Translations under genes and position numbers: made by a program
Shown here: positions 8,870 through 17,992 of the stretch, in pieces
Position numbering within the stretch: position 1 is the stretch's first letter
How the letters are laid out: each line of letters opens with the position of its first letter
Notes under the pieces: model-generated
The model's database searches: none
Seen by the model: only the letters and a program-made list of their open reading frames with translations
Told to the model about the DNA's origin: nothing
Source of the DNA: Chryseobacterium sp. StRB126
Lineage (GTDB): Bacteria > Bacteroidota > Bacteroidia > Flavobacteriales > Weeksellaceae
DNA length: 64,000 nt
Direction of reading: 5' to 3'
Assembly: GCF_000829375.1 (NCBI RefSeq)
Contig: NZ_AP014624.1
Coordinates: 3,348,001-3,412,000, forward strand

Positions 8870-9697
8870 TTATAATAATTTTATTTTGTCATCTAGGATA
8901 TCGATGATCTTATCTTTATAAAGTCCACCAATGGCTTTCTTAAAATTCTTTTTACTCATCTGAAGTTCAGCTTTGATTTCCTCGGGAGTAGATTTATCTG
9001 AAACATACAGAAGTCCATAGTTTTCTTCTAGCCTGTCTAAGATCTTTTGTTTGAATTCATCAATATTTTCAAATCCTTCTGACTGCAGAGAAATGTCTAT
9101 TTTCCCGTCTTCACGAATGGTTTTGATATATCCTGTCTCTTCCGACAACGGATATAGCTTTTTGAAAACATCCGAAGCATAGATCAAACCGATGTATTGT
9201 TTATTAATGACCACATTCCATCCCAGTTCACTTTCGTTCATCATGATAAGATCTACTTTATCTCCTTTTTTGAACGGAAGATCCTCATACTGTGGATTTC
9301 TTTTGAATTTTGTAGTTCCCGTAATCAATTGCATATCCTCATCTACATAGAGATAAACCAGATATCTTTTACCTTCAATCATTTTGGTTTTCTGCTGCTT
9401 GTACGGAACAAATAAATCTTTAATAATTCCCCAATCCATAAAAGCTCCGCTTGGAAGGCTCTGTACACAACTCATTACCGCAAATTCACCTACTTCCGCC
9501 AAAGGAATTTCAGTGGTTGCTTTTAATTTATCATCATCCTGATACACAAAAACCTCAACATACTCTCCTACTTCCTGTTCTTCACGAATGAATATTTTAG
9601 GAAGAAAAGCTTTTTCACTGGATTCTTCGTCTGTTAAGATCCATCCTGAATTAATTTTTTCTGAAATTTGTAAATTCTGAGTTTTTCCGAGTTGCAT
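8870..9697 (-). CDS. CvfB-like S1 RNA-binding protein
   Basis: 275 residues without signal peptide. The order is that of CvfB: an N-terminal S1-like beta barrel (GWILTDEESSEKAFLPK), further S1-type domains (LPSGAFMDWGIIKDLFVPYKQQ; FKKGDKVDLIMMNESELGWNVVI; SEETGYIKTIREDGKIDISLQ) and a C-terminal winged helix of about 60 residues (STPEEIKAELQMSKKNFKKAIGGLY is its core region). CvfB proteins bind RNA and affect virulence-factor expression in Firmicutes; the role in Bacteroidota is not established. It is a single gene divergent from the small secreted protein. Confidence 0.85.
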   Translation of the reverse strand: MQLGKTQNLQISEKINSGWILTDEESSEKAFLPKIFIREEQEVGEYVEVFVYQDDDKLKATTEIPLAEVGEFAVMSCVQSLPSGAFMDWGIIKDLFVPYKQQKTKMIEGKRYLVYLYVDEDMQLITGTTKFKRNPQYEDLPFKKGDKVDLIMMNESELGWNVVINKQYIGLIYASDVFKKLYPLSEETGYIKTIREDGKIDISLQSEGFENIDEFKQKILDRLEENYGLLYVSDKSTPEEIKAELQMSKKNFKKAIGGLYKDKIIDILDDKIKLL

Positions 9698-9716
9698 TGA
9701 TGATAAAATTAGCTGA

Positions 9717-9724
9717 CAAAGGTA
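9717..9724 (-). promoter_or_regulatory. candidate -7 box TACCTTTG for the cvfB-like gene
   Basis: A minus-strand TAnnTTTG match 20 bp upstream of the start codon. No clear TTTG at -33. Confidence 0.45.
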
Positions 9725-9772
9725 CGGAAATTTGGAGGTTTTAACCTAGTGAATACTTTTAAGAATCATTTT

Positions 9773-9780
9773 TATCTTTG
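9773..9780 (+). promoter_or_regulatory. candidate -7 box TATCTTTG
   Basis: An exact TAnnTTTG match about 48 bp before the ATG at 9828. The -33 region holds only T-rich sequence. Confidence 0.45.
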
Positions 9781-9827
9781 TAACAGCCTTTAAAACCGAT
9801 ACATTCTGAACAAAAAAACTGAAAAAC

Positions 9828-10274
9828 ATGAAAAATTATTTTATACTGGCATTTTTTCTTTCCATCATTCTTACAAATGCCCAAATACTGGATAAAGCAG
9901 CTGTTAATTTGGCCTACCGCTATACTGGAAGGAATGTTTTGCAGGCTGGGCTGGAATTCAGACTTGGAGAATCAAACTATAAATCTTTGATTATAGGACC
10001 TTCTATGCTTTATGCAAGCATTAATGAAACCAATAAATTTATTCCTGAGGCTAATATCTATTATATTAATAATGGTTTATTATACGGTATATCCATCAAT
10101 CCATATGCAATAGAATCCAGAATTGGAATATCATTATTCAATGCTTTATTTCTCAATACCGGCTATGCTTTTCCTATACACAAAGAAAAGTATTTTAAAG
10201 GGATCACTTTTGGAATTCAGTTTAATATTACCCCTAATCATTCGAAATTTTATGATAAGATGAAGGTGATGTAA
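9828..10274 (+). CDS. small exported hypothetical protein
   Basis: 148 residues: signal peptide (MKNYFILAFFLSIILTNAQ), then alternating hydrophobic and aromatic stretches (NLAYRYTGRNVLQAGLEFRLG, LIIGPSMLYASI, ANIYYINNGLLYGISINPY), the pattern of amphipathic beta strands in small outer-membrane barrels. I do not recognise a named family. No partner genes are adjacent: the upstream neighbour is divergent and the downstream region is repeat sequence. Confidence 0.6.
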   Translation: MKNYFILAFFLSIILTNAQILDKAAVNLAYRYTGRNVLQAGLEFRLGESNYKSLIIGPSMLYASINETNKFIPEANIYYINNGLLYGISINPYAIESRIGISLFNALFLNTGYAFPIHKEKYFKGITFGIQFNITPNHSKFYDKMKVM

Positions 10275-10389
10275 ATTTATTTCTCGCAAATCTGACTGAT
10301 TTGACAGATTTTTCTATCATTACAAAATACATTATGCACAAGAACATTTCAACTTTTTTTAATATAATATTTTCAGAAGGTTGCCCTGT

Positions 10390-10555
10390 TTTTTTTTGCC
10401 ACGAATGTACGGATGTTTAGCAGTGTACAGTTTTATCGGAGATAAAATCCTTGCCCTCTATAAAACAGTAGTACTTTTAAAAAACTTTGCGGCTTTGCAA
10501 TTTCCAACATACTTACAACATTGAGATTGCTTCACCTCCGGTTCGCAATGATCAA
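10390..10555 (+). repeat. composite intergenic repeat, copy A
   Basis: This stretch aligns over about 115 bp with copy B at 50915-51034. Shared blocks are a GCCACGAATG head, the hairpin TTTTATCGGAGATAAAA (10431-10447), ACTTTGCG with ATTTCCAACAT, and TTGAGATTGCTTC with TTCGCAATGA at the end. With its flanks it fills the 349-bp gap at 10275-10623, where no gene is visible. Confidence 0.75.
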
Positions 10556-10583
10556 ATATTTTAATATGGTTTATACTTTTAAA

Positions 10584-10614
10584 CAAAAAAAAAGAGAAGT
10601 CAACAAACTTCTCT
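10584..10614 (-). terminator. terminator after the DUF4476 gene
   Basis: An 8-bp stem (AGAGAAGT / ACTTCTCT), 6-nt loop, and nine A on the + strand (a U run on the minus-strand transcript), 10 bp beyond the stop codon. Confidence 0.75.
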
Positions 10615-10623
10615 CAGTGTACA

Positions 10624-11460
10624 TTATAATCCGGAAATATAATCCCTAAGTTCTCTTTTGCTGTTTTCAAAATCAAAGGCATCATATACTATAAAATACT
10701 TATTCTTATCTACACAACTCAGATACATAGATTTTGCAAGTGCTAACTTATTCTTATCGAAGCTTAAAGATTTCACCAAATCTCTTATCTGTACAGCAGT
10801 AAACATAGAGTTTCTCATCTGTTGATTAATTAAAGCTACTTTTCCATCATCAAACTTTTCGTTTCTCTGCAGCATTTCAAAAAACTGCCGGAATGTAGTA
10901 TTATCCATTCCATTTCCAGGATTATTCCAATTTCCGGGTTGATTTCCATAAGGATTATTCCAGATATCATTCCAATCATTAAATCCATATTGTCCCTGTA
11001 CCGGATACATGTCTAGCAGATATAACCCTTGATTAGTGAAAAAGTCCAATACCATTCTGCTGTTATTTCGAAGCATAAGGGAGCTTCTATAGATTAGAAA
11101 ACCATTTTCATAAATGGAGATCGGAATTCTTCCAGATTGAAGATCAAAAAAACGGAACTTCCCAGAGCCATTGCCAATCATCTGGTCCCCAACTTCAACA
11201 GTGAAAAAACCCTGCTCAGGAATTCTTAAAAAGACTTCAGCATAGCCATAATTTTTGTTCCATTGATAGTTTGGGTTCTTCAATCTTTCATTCTGATTCT
11301 CCGGATTACGATCAAAGGATTTATTTTTCACTCCTGATTTTGGACCCCGCATTTCAGTAGCTGAAGCTTCATTTTCCAACAATTCACCAACTTTGCCTGC
11401 TTCCTGACCAAAAGAGCTGATTCCTATCAAAAGCGTTAAACCGATAAAAATTTTCTTCAT
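10624..11460 (-). CDS. exported DUF4476 domain protein
   Basis: 278 residues from the chosen start at 11460, which gives a proper signal peptide (MKKIFIGLTLLIGISSFGQ). The frame stays open upstream to 11538, but those 26 codons (beginning MSLRAKRSNL) are translated repeat DNA and are not part of the gene. Residues 60-150 are beta rich (YAEVFLRIPEQGFFTVEVGD); a Gly/Asn/Trp/Pro-rich linker follows; the last 95 residues are the DUF4476 helical domain (FRQFFEMLQRNEKFDDGK, then LVKSLSFDKNKLALAKSMY). The function of DUF4476 is unknown. The protein is predicted to be periplasmic or surface located. Confidence 0.8.
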   Translation of the reverse strand: MKKIFIGLTLLIGISSFGQEAGKVGELLENEASATEMRGPKSGVKNKSFDRNPENQNERLKNPNYQWNKNYGYAEVFLRIPEQGFFTVEVGDQMIGNGSGKFRFFDLQSGRIPISIYENGFLIYRSSLMLRNNSRMVLDFFTNQGLYLLDMYPVQGQYGFNDWNDIWNNPYGNQPGNWNNPGNGMDNTTFRQFFEMLQRNEKFDDGKVALINQQMRNSMFTAVQIRDLVKSLSFDKNKLALAKSMYLSCVDKNKYFIVYDAFDFENSKRELRDYISGL

Positions 11461-11506
11461 GTTTAATTTTTCAAAATCAATCTCCATTTTTATGCCAAAA
11501 GTAAAG

Positions 11507-11539
11507 TTGAGATTGCTTCGCTTTGCTCGCAATGACAAA
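11507..11539 (+). repeat. short copy C of the dispersed repeat
   Basis: 33 bp that differ at one position from 51002-51034 (TTGAGA[T/C]TGCTTCGCT... to CGCAATGACAAA). It lies between lpdA and the DUF4476 gene. Read on the minus strand it encodes the false peptide SLRAKRSNL. Confidence 0.8.
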
Positions 11540-11564
11540 AAATACGGATAGGGTTAAGGACAAA

Positions 11565-11595
11565 CAAAAAAGAGGAGCAATTATACTCCTCTTTT
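11565..11595 (-). terminator. terminator after lpdA
   Basis: A 10-bp stem (AAAAGAGGAG / CTCCTCTTTT) with an 8-nt loop and a U run on the minus-strand transcript. Confidence 0.75.
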
Positions 11596-11626
11596 ACTAT
11601 TTAAATGATTAAATTTTAATCAAATA

Positions 11627-13030
11627 TTACATGTGGATAGATCTTTTTGCTGTAGCATCCAATGCCGCTTCTTTAATTGCTTCTGCGTAGGTTGGGTGAG
11701 CGTGAGAACTTCTTGCAATATCTTCAGCACTTGCACGGAATTCCATAGCAATTACTCCTTCTGCAATAAGGTCAGCAGCTCTTGCTCCAATGATGTGCAT
11801 TCCTAAGATCTCATCAGTTTTCTCGTCAGCAATAATCTTAACAAGTCCATCGGTATCACCACTTGCACGGCTTCTTCCTAATGCTCTCATTGGGAAAGAA
11901 CCTACTTTGTAAGCTACTCCTTCTTCTTTCAACTGCTCTTCAGTCTTACCTACACCTGCAACTTCCGGCCAAGTGTAAACAACACCAGGAATTAAATTGT
12001 AGTTGATATGAGGTTTTTGACCTGCTAATATTTCAGCAACAAGAACTCCTTCTTCTTCAGCTTTGTGAGCAAGCATAGCACCTTTGATAACATCACCGAT
12101 TGCATAAATGTTTGCAACGTTAGTCTGTAAGTGATCATTTGTTTTTACTCTTCCTCTTTCGTCAAGCTCTACACCTGCTTTTTCAAGACCAAGACCATCT
12201 GTATAAGGTTTTCTACCTACAGAAACTAAACAGTAATCTCCTTCTACTACTACTTCTTCTCCTTTTTTGTCTTTAGCTGTGATTTTTACAGTATCTCCGT
12301 TTCTTTCCACTGCAGAAACTGCTGTAGAAAGCATAAACTTCATACCTTGCTTTTTAAGAACTTTAGTTAATTCTTTACTTAAAGCTCCATCCATTCCAGG
12401 GATGATTTTATCCATGAACTCAACTACAGTTACCTGAGCCCCTAATCTTAGGTATACAGACCCTAATTCAAGACCAATTACTCCACCGCCGATTACTACT
12501 AAGTGCTTAGGAACCTCCTTAAGGTTTAATGCTTCAGTAGAAGTGATCACTCTTTCTTTATCAAGAGAGATAAAAGGAAGTGAAGACGGTTTAGAACCTG
12601 TTGCAATAATGGTATATTTAGATTCGATTGTTTCAGAAGAACCATCGTTTTTAGTAATTTTAATCTGAGTAGCAGATTCAAAGCTTCCTAATCCCTCAAA
12701 AACAGTGATTTTGTTTTTGTCCATCAAAAAATTGATTCCCTTAGTTGTTTGATCTACCACTTCATTTTTACGCTCAATGATTCTTGCAATATCTACTTGT
12801 GGCTCATTGATGATAATTCCGTGACCTGCAAAATTATGTTTTGCATTTTCGAAATGCTCAGAGCTGTCAAGAAGAGCTTTTGACGGAATACATCCAACGT
12901 TAAGACAAGTTCCGCCTAAAGTTGAATATTTTTCAATAATTGCTGTTTTGAAACCTAACTGTGCTGCACGGATCGCAGCTACATAACCACCAGGACCAGA
13001 ACCTATTACGGTAACATCGAATTGACTCAT
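11627..13030 (-). CDS. lpdA: dihydrolipoyl dehydrogenase (E3)
   Basis: 467 residues, the usual E3 length. FAD-binding GSGPGGYVAAIRAAQLG (10-26), the redox disulfide GGTCLNVGCIPSK with C42 and C47, NAD-binding VVIGGGVIGLELGSVYLRLG, the second FAD motif IYAIGDVIKGAMLAHKA and the catalytic His-Glu segment HAHPTYAE near the C-terminus are all present. It reoxidises dihydrolipoamide in the pyruvate, 2-oxoglutarate and branched-chain dehydrogenase complexes or glycine cleavage, reducing NAD. It is transcribed alone here, so it probably serves several complexes. Confidence 0.96.
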   Translation of the reverse strand: MSQFDVTVIGSGPGGYVAAIRAAQLGFKTAIIEKYSTLGGTCLNVGCIPSKALLDSSEHFENAKHNFAGHGIIINEPQVDIARIIERKNEVVDQTTKGINFLMDKNKITVFEGLGSFESATQIKITKNDGSSETIESKYTIIATGSKPSSLPFISLDKERVITSTEALNLKEVPKHLVVIGGGVIGLELGSVYLRLGAQVTVVEFMDKIIPGMDGALSKELTKVLKKQGMKFMLSTAVSAVERNGDTVKITAKDKKGEEVVVEGDYCLVSVGRKPYTDGLGLEKAGVELDERGRVKTNDHLQTNVANIYAIGDVIKGAMLAHKAEEEGVLVAEILAGQKPHINYNLIPGVVYTWPEVAGVGKTEEQLKEEGVAYKVGSFPMRALGRSRASGDTDGLVKIIADEKTDEILGMHIIGARAADLIAEGVIAMEFRASAEDIARSSHAHPTYAEAIKEAALDATAKRSIHM

Positions 13031-13073
13031 GTTATTTTATGAATTTGTTTATTATTATCTATCTTAATTCTCA

Positions 13074-13104
13074 CAAATTTACATATAAATTACCAAGCAC
13101 CAAA
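13074..13104 (-). promoter_or_regulatory. promoter of lpdA
   Basis: On the minus strand TTTG (13104-13101), a 19-bp spacer and TAAATTTG (13081-13074) match the Bacteroidota consensus fully, about 45 bp before the start codon. Confidence 0.75.
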
Positions 13105-13160
13105 GTGAGTTTTATCAATTTTAAAAATGATAATTATATGCTTTAGTTGTAAGAAAAACG

Positions 13161-13547
13161 TTATTTTATGAATTTTATATTTTCCTCACTCCCAGCCTTC
13201 AAATACATTGCTGTAAAGACAAGGGGTTTTTCAGCTGAGGCATTATCAAAATGAAGAATTTTTACATTCTTAGGTTCATAAAAAGCATCTCCTTCATGAA
13301 GTACCAATTTCTCCTCTCCTTCGATCTGAAAAACAGCTTCGCCAGAATTGATTATCCCTAAAACGGGACAGGGATGCAGATGTTCGGGAGCTCCTTGTCC
13401 TGCTGCCATCGTTATTTCCTGAATCTCTGTGAATTTTACTTTCTGTTCAATAGCCGTTTTTAACAATTCTTTTCTGGAGATTGTCTTCTGCTGGGCCGAT
13501 ATTACAACTGCATTCAGCAGCAAAATAACAATTATAGACAGCTTCAT
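13161..13547 (-). CDS. exported small cupin protein
   Basis: 128 residues. A signal peptide (MKLSIIVILLLNAVVISAQ) precedes a single cupin_2 barrel: motif 1 around GAPEHLHPCPVLGIINSGE with the metal-ligand histidines H-x-H, motif 2 around LHEGDAFYEPKNVKILHFDN. It may bind a metal and a small ligand in the periplasm. Many such proteins are annotated only as cupin domain proteins, and I cannot name a substrate. It is separated from lpdA by 130 bp and probably has its own transcript. Confidence 0.75.
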   Translation of the reverse strand: MKLSIIVILLLNAVVISAQQKTISRKELLKTAIEQKVKFTEIQEITMAAGQGAPEHLHPCPVLGIINSGEAVFQIEGEEKLVLHEGDAFYEPKNVKILHFDNASAEKPLVFTAMYLKAGSEENIKFIK

Positions 13548-13573
13548 TGATTTGATGTTTAATTAAAAAAATA

Positions 13574-13919
13574 CTACACATTCAGCTTTCCTTGTCCAAT
13601 GGCGCCCGTAGTTTCAAAAAATGAACCACCATATACATACCATTCAAGGTTTTCCAGAAATTCTACTGCATTTTCCGGGGTTATCTGCGAACGGTCTTTT
13701 TTTTGAAACAATTCCTTTGTACCATCTTCCTGATTTTGGATAATGTTCATATTCAACAAAATAATGAATCCATATTCTTTGGCATAACTTACACTGCTGA
13801 ATTGTTACTTCTCCATTTCTTCCGTTGGTATGATCCATCCCTAATTCCGAACTTCTAAATTCAGTATAATTAAAATCAGGTTTTTCACACGCACATCCTA
13901 TTTGGGGGATTTTCTTCAT
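13574..13919 (-). pseudogene. small cysteine-containing cytosolic protein gene broken by a frameshift in an A8 run
   Basis: Two overlapping frames make one sensible protein. The first (start 13919, MKKIPQIGCACEKPDF) has CxC and CxxC pairs (GCACEKP, QCKLCQRIW) and ends its meaningful part at GRWYKGIVSKK. The second continues from the same place with ITPENAVEFLENLEWYVYGG to the end at GQGKLNV. The switch falls exactly in eight T (13697-13704; A8 on the coding strand). After it, the first frame runs into unrelated residues and a stop. One base gained or lost repairs an approximately 114-residue protein. This may be a true disruption, a sequencing error in the homopolymer, or transcriptional slippage. 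The family is not recognised; no signal peptide. Confidence 0.7.
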
Positions 13920-13984
13920 TATCATTTATTTTATCAGATTTCAAATCTAAGAAAATAAAGCTCTATAAGACAAATATGGAAATA

Positions 13985-15064
13985 CTACTTCATTAAATCC
14001 AACAAAACCTTTTCGTATTTATCCAATATAATATTCTTTGAAAATCTGGATTTTATAGAATTTTTTATAGCGTCACGATTATTATCCTGATGCATCACTT
14101 TAATTACTTTTTGTGCAAAACCTTCATAATCTTCAATATCAGCAATTTCACCGTTCACATTATGCTGAATGATCTCATTAATTCCTCCCGGGCAATTATT
14201 GGCTAACGAGTAGGTTCCACAGGCTCCGGCTTCCAGAAGCACATTAGGGAAACCTTCGTATCTTGAAGATAGAATAAACAGATCCGCATACTTTAAGAAT
14301 TGATAAGGATTCTCCTGTCTGCCATGGAAAATAACATTTTTTAACCCCAAAAACTCTTTCATCTGAAGCAGAACCTCTTTGTCTTTTCCATCTCCTAGAA
14401 TATGAAGCATAATATTTTCACTTTTGAGCCTTGAAAATACTTTTAACAGGTTATCAAACCCTTTTCTGGCTGATAAATTACCAATGGCCACTACATTCTT
14501 ATAATTGTATTTAAACCCTTCAGGCTTTAAGGAAATACTCAATTTATCATCAATAAAATCAAAATCTACCGGATTATTGATTTTGACAATTTTCTTCTTT
14601 TTAATATTAAAATTATCAACCAAATCTTTCATCATATCATCACTTTGCGCAATGATTCTCTGATAGTTATTGTAAAAATTATAGAAAAACTTGATTTCCT
14701 TTCTCGTAACATGCTGAGTAACTACATTTGTTTCCCTGGCAATGAATTTTGTTCTTGGAAAAAGCTTAATAAATAATGATAAATAAGCATTTACTTCTCC
14801 AAAACCAGAAAACACAATATCGGGTTTTCTTCTGTAGATTTCACCTAAAATAGGCTTTAAAGAATGTCTGATTCTCTCAGTATTAATGTCGATAATTTCA
14901 ACATCTTTTTTCAGGAAATTTAGATATCCGCCCTGTTTACGCAACAGCAAAATCTTAGGTTCAAAACGATCCCTGGAAAGATGATTTGCTATAGTGGTAA
15001 CTATTCTTTCTGCGCCCCCGGTTTCTAGATCCGGCAGAATAAATATGACAGATATTTTTTTCAT
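13985..15064 (-). CDS. GT4-type glycosyltransferase
   Basis: 359 residues with the two-Rossmann GT-B plan. The N-terminal VIFILPDLETGGAERIV is the typical acceptor-side glycine loop of family 4, and the C-terminal half has GNLSARKGFDNLLKVF and the E-x7-E motif in YEGFPNVLLEAGACG that binds the nucleotide sugar. It probably transfers a sugar for capsule, lipopolysaccharide or another surface glycan at the cytosolic face. It is the last gene of the recQ-PH-GT run, 9 bp after the PH gene, with no other glycan genes nearby, so the product cannot be specified. Confidence 0.87.
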   Translation of the reverse strand: MKKISVIFILPDLETGGAERIVTTIANHLSRDRFEPKILLLRKQGGYLNFLKKDVEIIDINTERIRHSLKPILGEIYRRKPDIVFSGFGEVNAYLSLFIKLFPRTKFIARETNVVTQHVTRKEIKFFYNFYNNYQRIIAQSDDMMKDLVDNFNIKKKKIVKINNPVDFDFIDDKLSISLKPEGFKYNYKNVVAIGNLSARKGFDNLLKVFSRLKSENIMLHILGDGKDKEVLLQMKEFLGLKNVIFHGRQENPYQFLKYADLFILSSRYEGFPNVLLEAGACGTYSLANNCPGGINEIIQHNVNGEIADIEDYEGFAQKVIKVMHQDNNRDAIKNSIKSRFSKNIILDKYEKVLLDLMK

Positions 15065-15073
15065 CAGTTAAAG

Positions 15074-15628
15074 TTAGTAAAAAGTTTTGTTAACCTTCAA
15101 ACCTAATTCATTAAATACAGGAATAATTTCGTTAATATTTTCAACACTTAGAAAAGCATATTTATCTTCAGTAAAATTTATTCCTCTTTTTCTAAAAAAG
15201 TAAAAATTATCATTATTTTCACCAGAAAGACTTTCAGGTTTGCCAAAAATAATATTGCCAAAATAATTAGCATTCATCTCAGCATTCACCTGCTCTATTT
15301 CATTCAATTTTTTATATTTTAAAATTTTCCCATTGAACTTTTCAACGATAACTATTCTTTGGTTTGTAATTACATAACAGTTATTTTTCAACTTCCAATA
15401 TTTTAAAATCCATCTGAAAAAAGTTATATATAAAGCATTACAAAAAATCCCAATTACTATTATTGAAAAAAGCCAAAAACTGGAATTTAAAGTATTTGTG
15501 ACAAAAAATACCGCAATTGCCAAATAGAATATCGAAAAAACTATTCTCAACTTTTCCGTTATATTAAAAAAGAAACTCTTCTTAGGAAGAATTTCTTTTA
15601 AAATTATCTCATTATGATTTAAAATCAT
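15074..15628 (-). CDS. membrane protein with a bacterial PH-like domain
   Basis: 184 residues from the chosen ATG at 15628, one base after the recQ stop codon. A GTG at 15646 is in frame but would overlap recQ by 17 bp. Two hydrophobic segments (about residues 25-70) are followed by YVITNQRIVIVEKFNGKI, the signature of bacterial PH (bPH2/YdbT-like) domains, and a soluble C-terminal part. Function unknown; these domains are thought to work at the cytosolic membrane face. The tight spacing shows cotranscription with recQ. Confidence 0.65.
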   Translation of the reverse strand: MILNHNEIILKEILPKKSFFFNITEKLRIVFSIFYLAIAVFFVTNTLNSSFWLFSIIVIGIFCNALYITFFRWILKYWKLKNNCYVITNQRIVIVEKFNGKILKYKKLNEIEQVNAEMNANYFGNIIFGKPESLSGENNDNFYFFRKRGINFTEDKYAFLSVENINEIIPVFNELGLKVNKTFY

Positions 15629-15629
15629 T

Positions 15630-17834
15630 TTAATTGGCAACATCACTGATAAATTTAATTCTCAGCATTCTTACTTCTTCATCAGACAACTCATCTCCGA
15701 ATTCATCCAATAAGATCTTCATACTGTCACTCTCAGATTCATTCATAAACTCCATAAAGCCGTCTACAATGTCTTCATCAAAATTATCTTCAATATAATA
15801 ATCAATATTAAGTTTTGTTCCCTGATAAACGATTCTTTCCATTTCTTTCAAAAGCTCTTCCATAGAAAGGTTTTTAGCTCTTGCAATATCTTCAAGATCA
15901 ATCTTTTTATCTGTGCTTTGGATAATGAAAACCTTATGGCTGGATTTATTAGCCACCTGTTTCAATACCATGTCCTGGGTACGTTCTATATTGTTGTCCT
16001 CAACATATGTTTTAATGTAGTCAGCAAATTCTTTACCATATTTTTTAGCTTTTCCTTCTCCTACTCCATAAATCTTATTGATTTCATCTGCTGTAATCGG
16101 ATATTGAACCGTCATATCTTCCAAACTTGGATCCATAAATACCGTATAGGGTGGAATTCCGTGTTTTTTGGCTACTTTTTTCCTTAATTCCTTTAATAGA
16201 TTAAATAGTTTTTGGTCTAAACCGCCTCCGGCCTGCTGCTGCAGCTGATCACTATCTGCTTTAGCTTGAGTAAGATCAAATTCTCTGTCTTCGGCAATTA
16301 AGAAAACATCCTTAGATTTACCATCTAATACCTTTTTGGCTTTTTCAGTAATCTTTAGAACGCCATACGTTTCAATATCTTTCTGTAAGAAATTCTGAAC
16401 GGTTGCCTGTCTTAGAATCGTCTTCCAATAGTTATCTTTTTCTTCTTTACCAAAACCGAAATAACGGTTCTGTTCCAGTTTATAAGACTTGGTAACTGCG
16501 TTTTCTTTTCCTACGATAACGGAAATCAGATCTTTTGATTTAAATTTTTCGCCAGTATCTTTAATCAGTTCAAGAGCTTTTGTTAAATCCGCTGTGGCAT
16601 CTTTTAATTTTGGAGGGTTAGATGAGTTATCACACATATTCGCTCCGTCTCCATTCACTGGATCAAAACTTTCTCCAAAATAATAAAGAATATATTGTCT
16701 TCTGCTCATGGAAGTTTCAGCATAACCTACTACTTCATTTAAAAGCTGTAATCCAATTTCTCTTTCGGACACAGGTTTTTGAGCCAGAAATTTTTCCAGC
16801 TTCTCAATATCTTTAGGATCATAGAATGCAAGGCAATGGCCTTCACCACCATCTCTTCCTGCTCTCCCGGTTTCCTGATAATAACTTTCCAAAGACTTCG
16901 GGAAATCATAGTGAATGACAAAACGTACATCCGGCTTATCAATTCCCATTCCGAATGCAATGGTAGCTACGATGATATCAACTTCTTCCATCAAGAATTT
17001 ATCCTGATTGGCCACTCTTACTTTCTGATCAAGTCCGGCATGGTAAGGAAGGGCATTAATTCCATTCACCTGCAAAAGCTGGGCAAATTCTTCCACTTTT
17101 CTTCTGCTCAGACAATAGACGATCCCTGATTTTCCTTTATGCTGATTAACGAATTTAACAATCTCCTTATCTATATTAATTTTAGGACATACCTCATAAT
17201 ATAGATTCGGACGGTTGAAACTTTCTTTAAAGACCAAAGCATTGGTCATGCCTAGTGTTTTCTGAATGTCATCCTGCACCTTCGGCGTAGCTGTAGCTGT
17301 AAGAGCAATCACCGGTACACTGGCAATCTTATCAATAATCTGTTTAAGGTTCCTGTATTCCGGTCTGAAATCATGTCCCCACTCTGAAATACAGTGAGCC
17401 TCATCAATAGCAAAGAAAGAAATCTTAACTTCTTTTAAAAAGTCAAGATAATCATCTTTAATCAATGATTCTGGAGCTACATACAAAAGCTTGGTTTTTC
17501 CACTTTTAATATCGTCGAAAACCTGTTTTGTCTGTGTCTTGTTTAATGATGAATTCAATACATGCGCTACCCCATCCTCGGATGAAAGTCCGTTTACGGC
17601 ATCCACCTGATTCTTCATTAACGCTATTAAAGGTGAAACAACTATTGCTGTTCCCTCCGAAATAAGTGCCGGAAGCTGATAACATAATGATTTACCACCA
17701 CCTGTAGGCATCAATACAAATATATCCTTCCCATTCAATAGGTTTTCTATAATCTGTTCCTGCTGTCCCTTAAATGTAGAAAACCCAAAATACTTTTTCA
17801 ATTCGCCTGATAAATTGGCTTTTTTTGCGCTCAT
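15630..17834 (-). CDS. recQ: ATP-dependent DNA helicase RecQ
   Basis: 734 residues. Superfamily 2 helicase motifs are in order: Walker A PTGGGKS (43-49), the DEAH box in [30 protein letters not shown], the motif V region [17 protein letters not shown] and motif [12 protein letters not shown]. An RQC zinc and winged-helix region follows, then an HRDC-like domain ([21 protein letters not shown]) and a C-terminal helical tail. It unwinds DNA in recombination repair and at stalled forks. The zinc cysteines of the RQC are hard to place in this protein (only NMCDN is evident), so that subdomain may be degenerate. It heads the operon with the PH and GT genes and is divergent from kpsF. Confidence 0.94.
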   Translation of the reverse strand: MSAKKANLSGELKKYFGFSTFKGQQEQIIENLLNGKDIFVLMPTGGGKSLCYQLPALISEGTAIVVSPLIALMKNQVDAVNGLSSEDGVAHVLNSSLNKTQTKQVFDDIKSGKTKLLYVAPESLIKDDYLDFLKEVKISFFAIDEAHCISEWGHDFRPEYRNLKQIIDKIASVPVIALTATATPKVQDDIQKTLGMTNALVFKESFNRPNLYYEVCPKINIDKEIVKFVNQHKGKSGIVYCLSRRKVEEFAQLLQVNGINALPYHAGLDQKVRVANQDKFLMEEVDIIVATIAFGMGIDKPDVRFVIHYDFPKSLESYYQETGRAGRDGGEGHCLAFYDPKDIEKLEKFLAQKPVSEREIGLQLLNEVVGYAETSMSRRQYILYYFGESFDPVNGDGANMCDNSSNPPKLKDATADLTKALELIKDTGEKFKSKDLISVIVGKENAVTKSYKLEQNRYFGFGKEEKDNYWKTILRQATVQNFLQKDIETYGVLKITEKAKKVLDGKSKDVFLIAEDREFDLTQAKADSDQLQQQAGGGLDQKLFNLLKELRKKVAKKHGIPPYTVFMDPSLEDMTVQYPITADEINKIYGVGEGKAKKYGKEFADYIKTYVEDNNIERTQDMVLKQVANKSSHKVFIIQSTDKKIDLEDIARAKNLSMEELLKEMERIVYQGTKLNIDYYIEDNFDEDIVDGFMEFMNESESDSMKILLDEFGDELSDEEVRMLRIKFISDVAN

Positions 17835-17866
17835 CTAATTTTCTATTGCTAAATTTGCATCTAACC

Positions 17867-17897
17867 CAAAGTTATAAAAATTCTGCTTAAAATAAAA
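17867..17897 (-). promoter_or_regulatory. candidate recQ promoter
   Basis: Minus-strand TAACTTTG (17874-17867) matches TAnnTTTG, with TTTT in place of TTTG at 19-bp spacing, 33 bp before the recQ start. Confidence 0.5.
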
Positions 17898-17992
17898 GCG
17901 AACGAATTTATAAAAAATAAAATTTATATTAAATATTGTTTTTAAAATATAACGTTTTTTGAAAACTTTTTTGTATACCTTATTGTCATAAA

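Noticed and set aside
15629..15646. GTG start of the PH protein overlapping recQ
   Set aside because: An ATG one base after the recQ stop gives a more usual arrangement.
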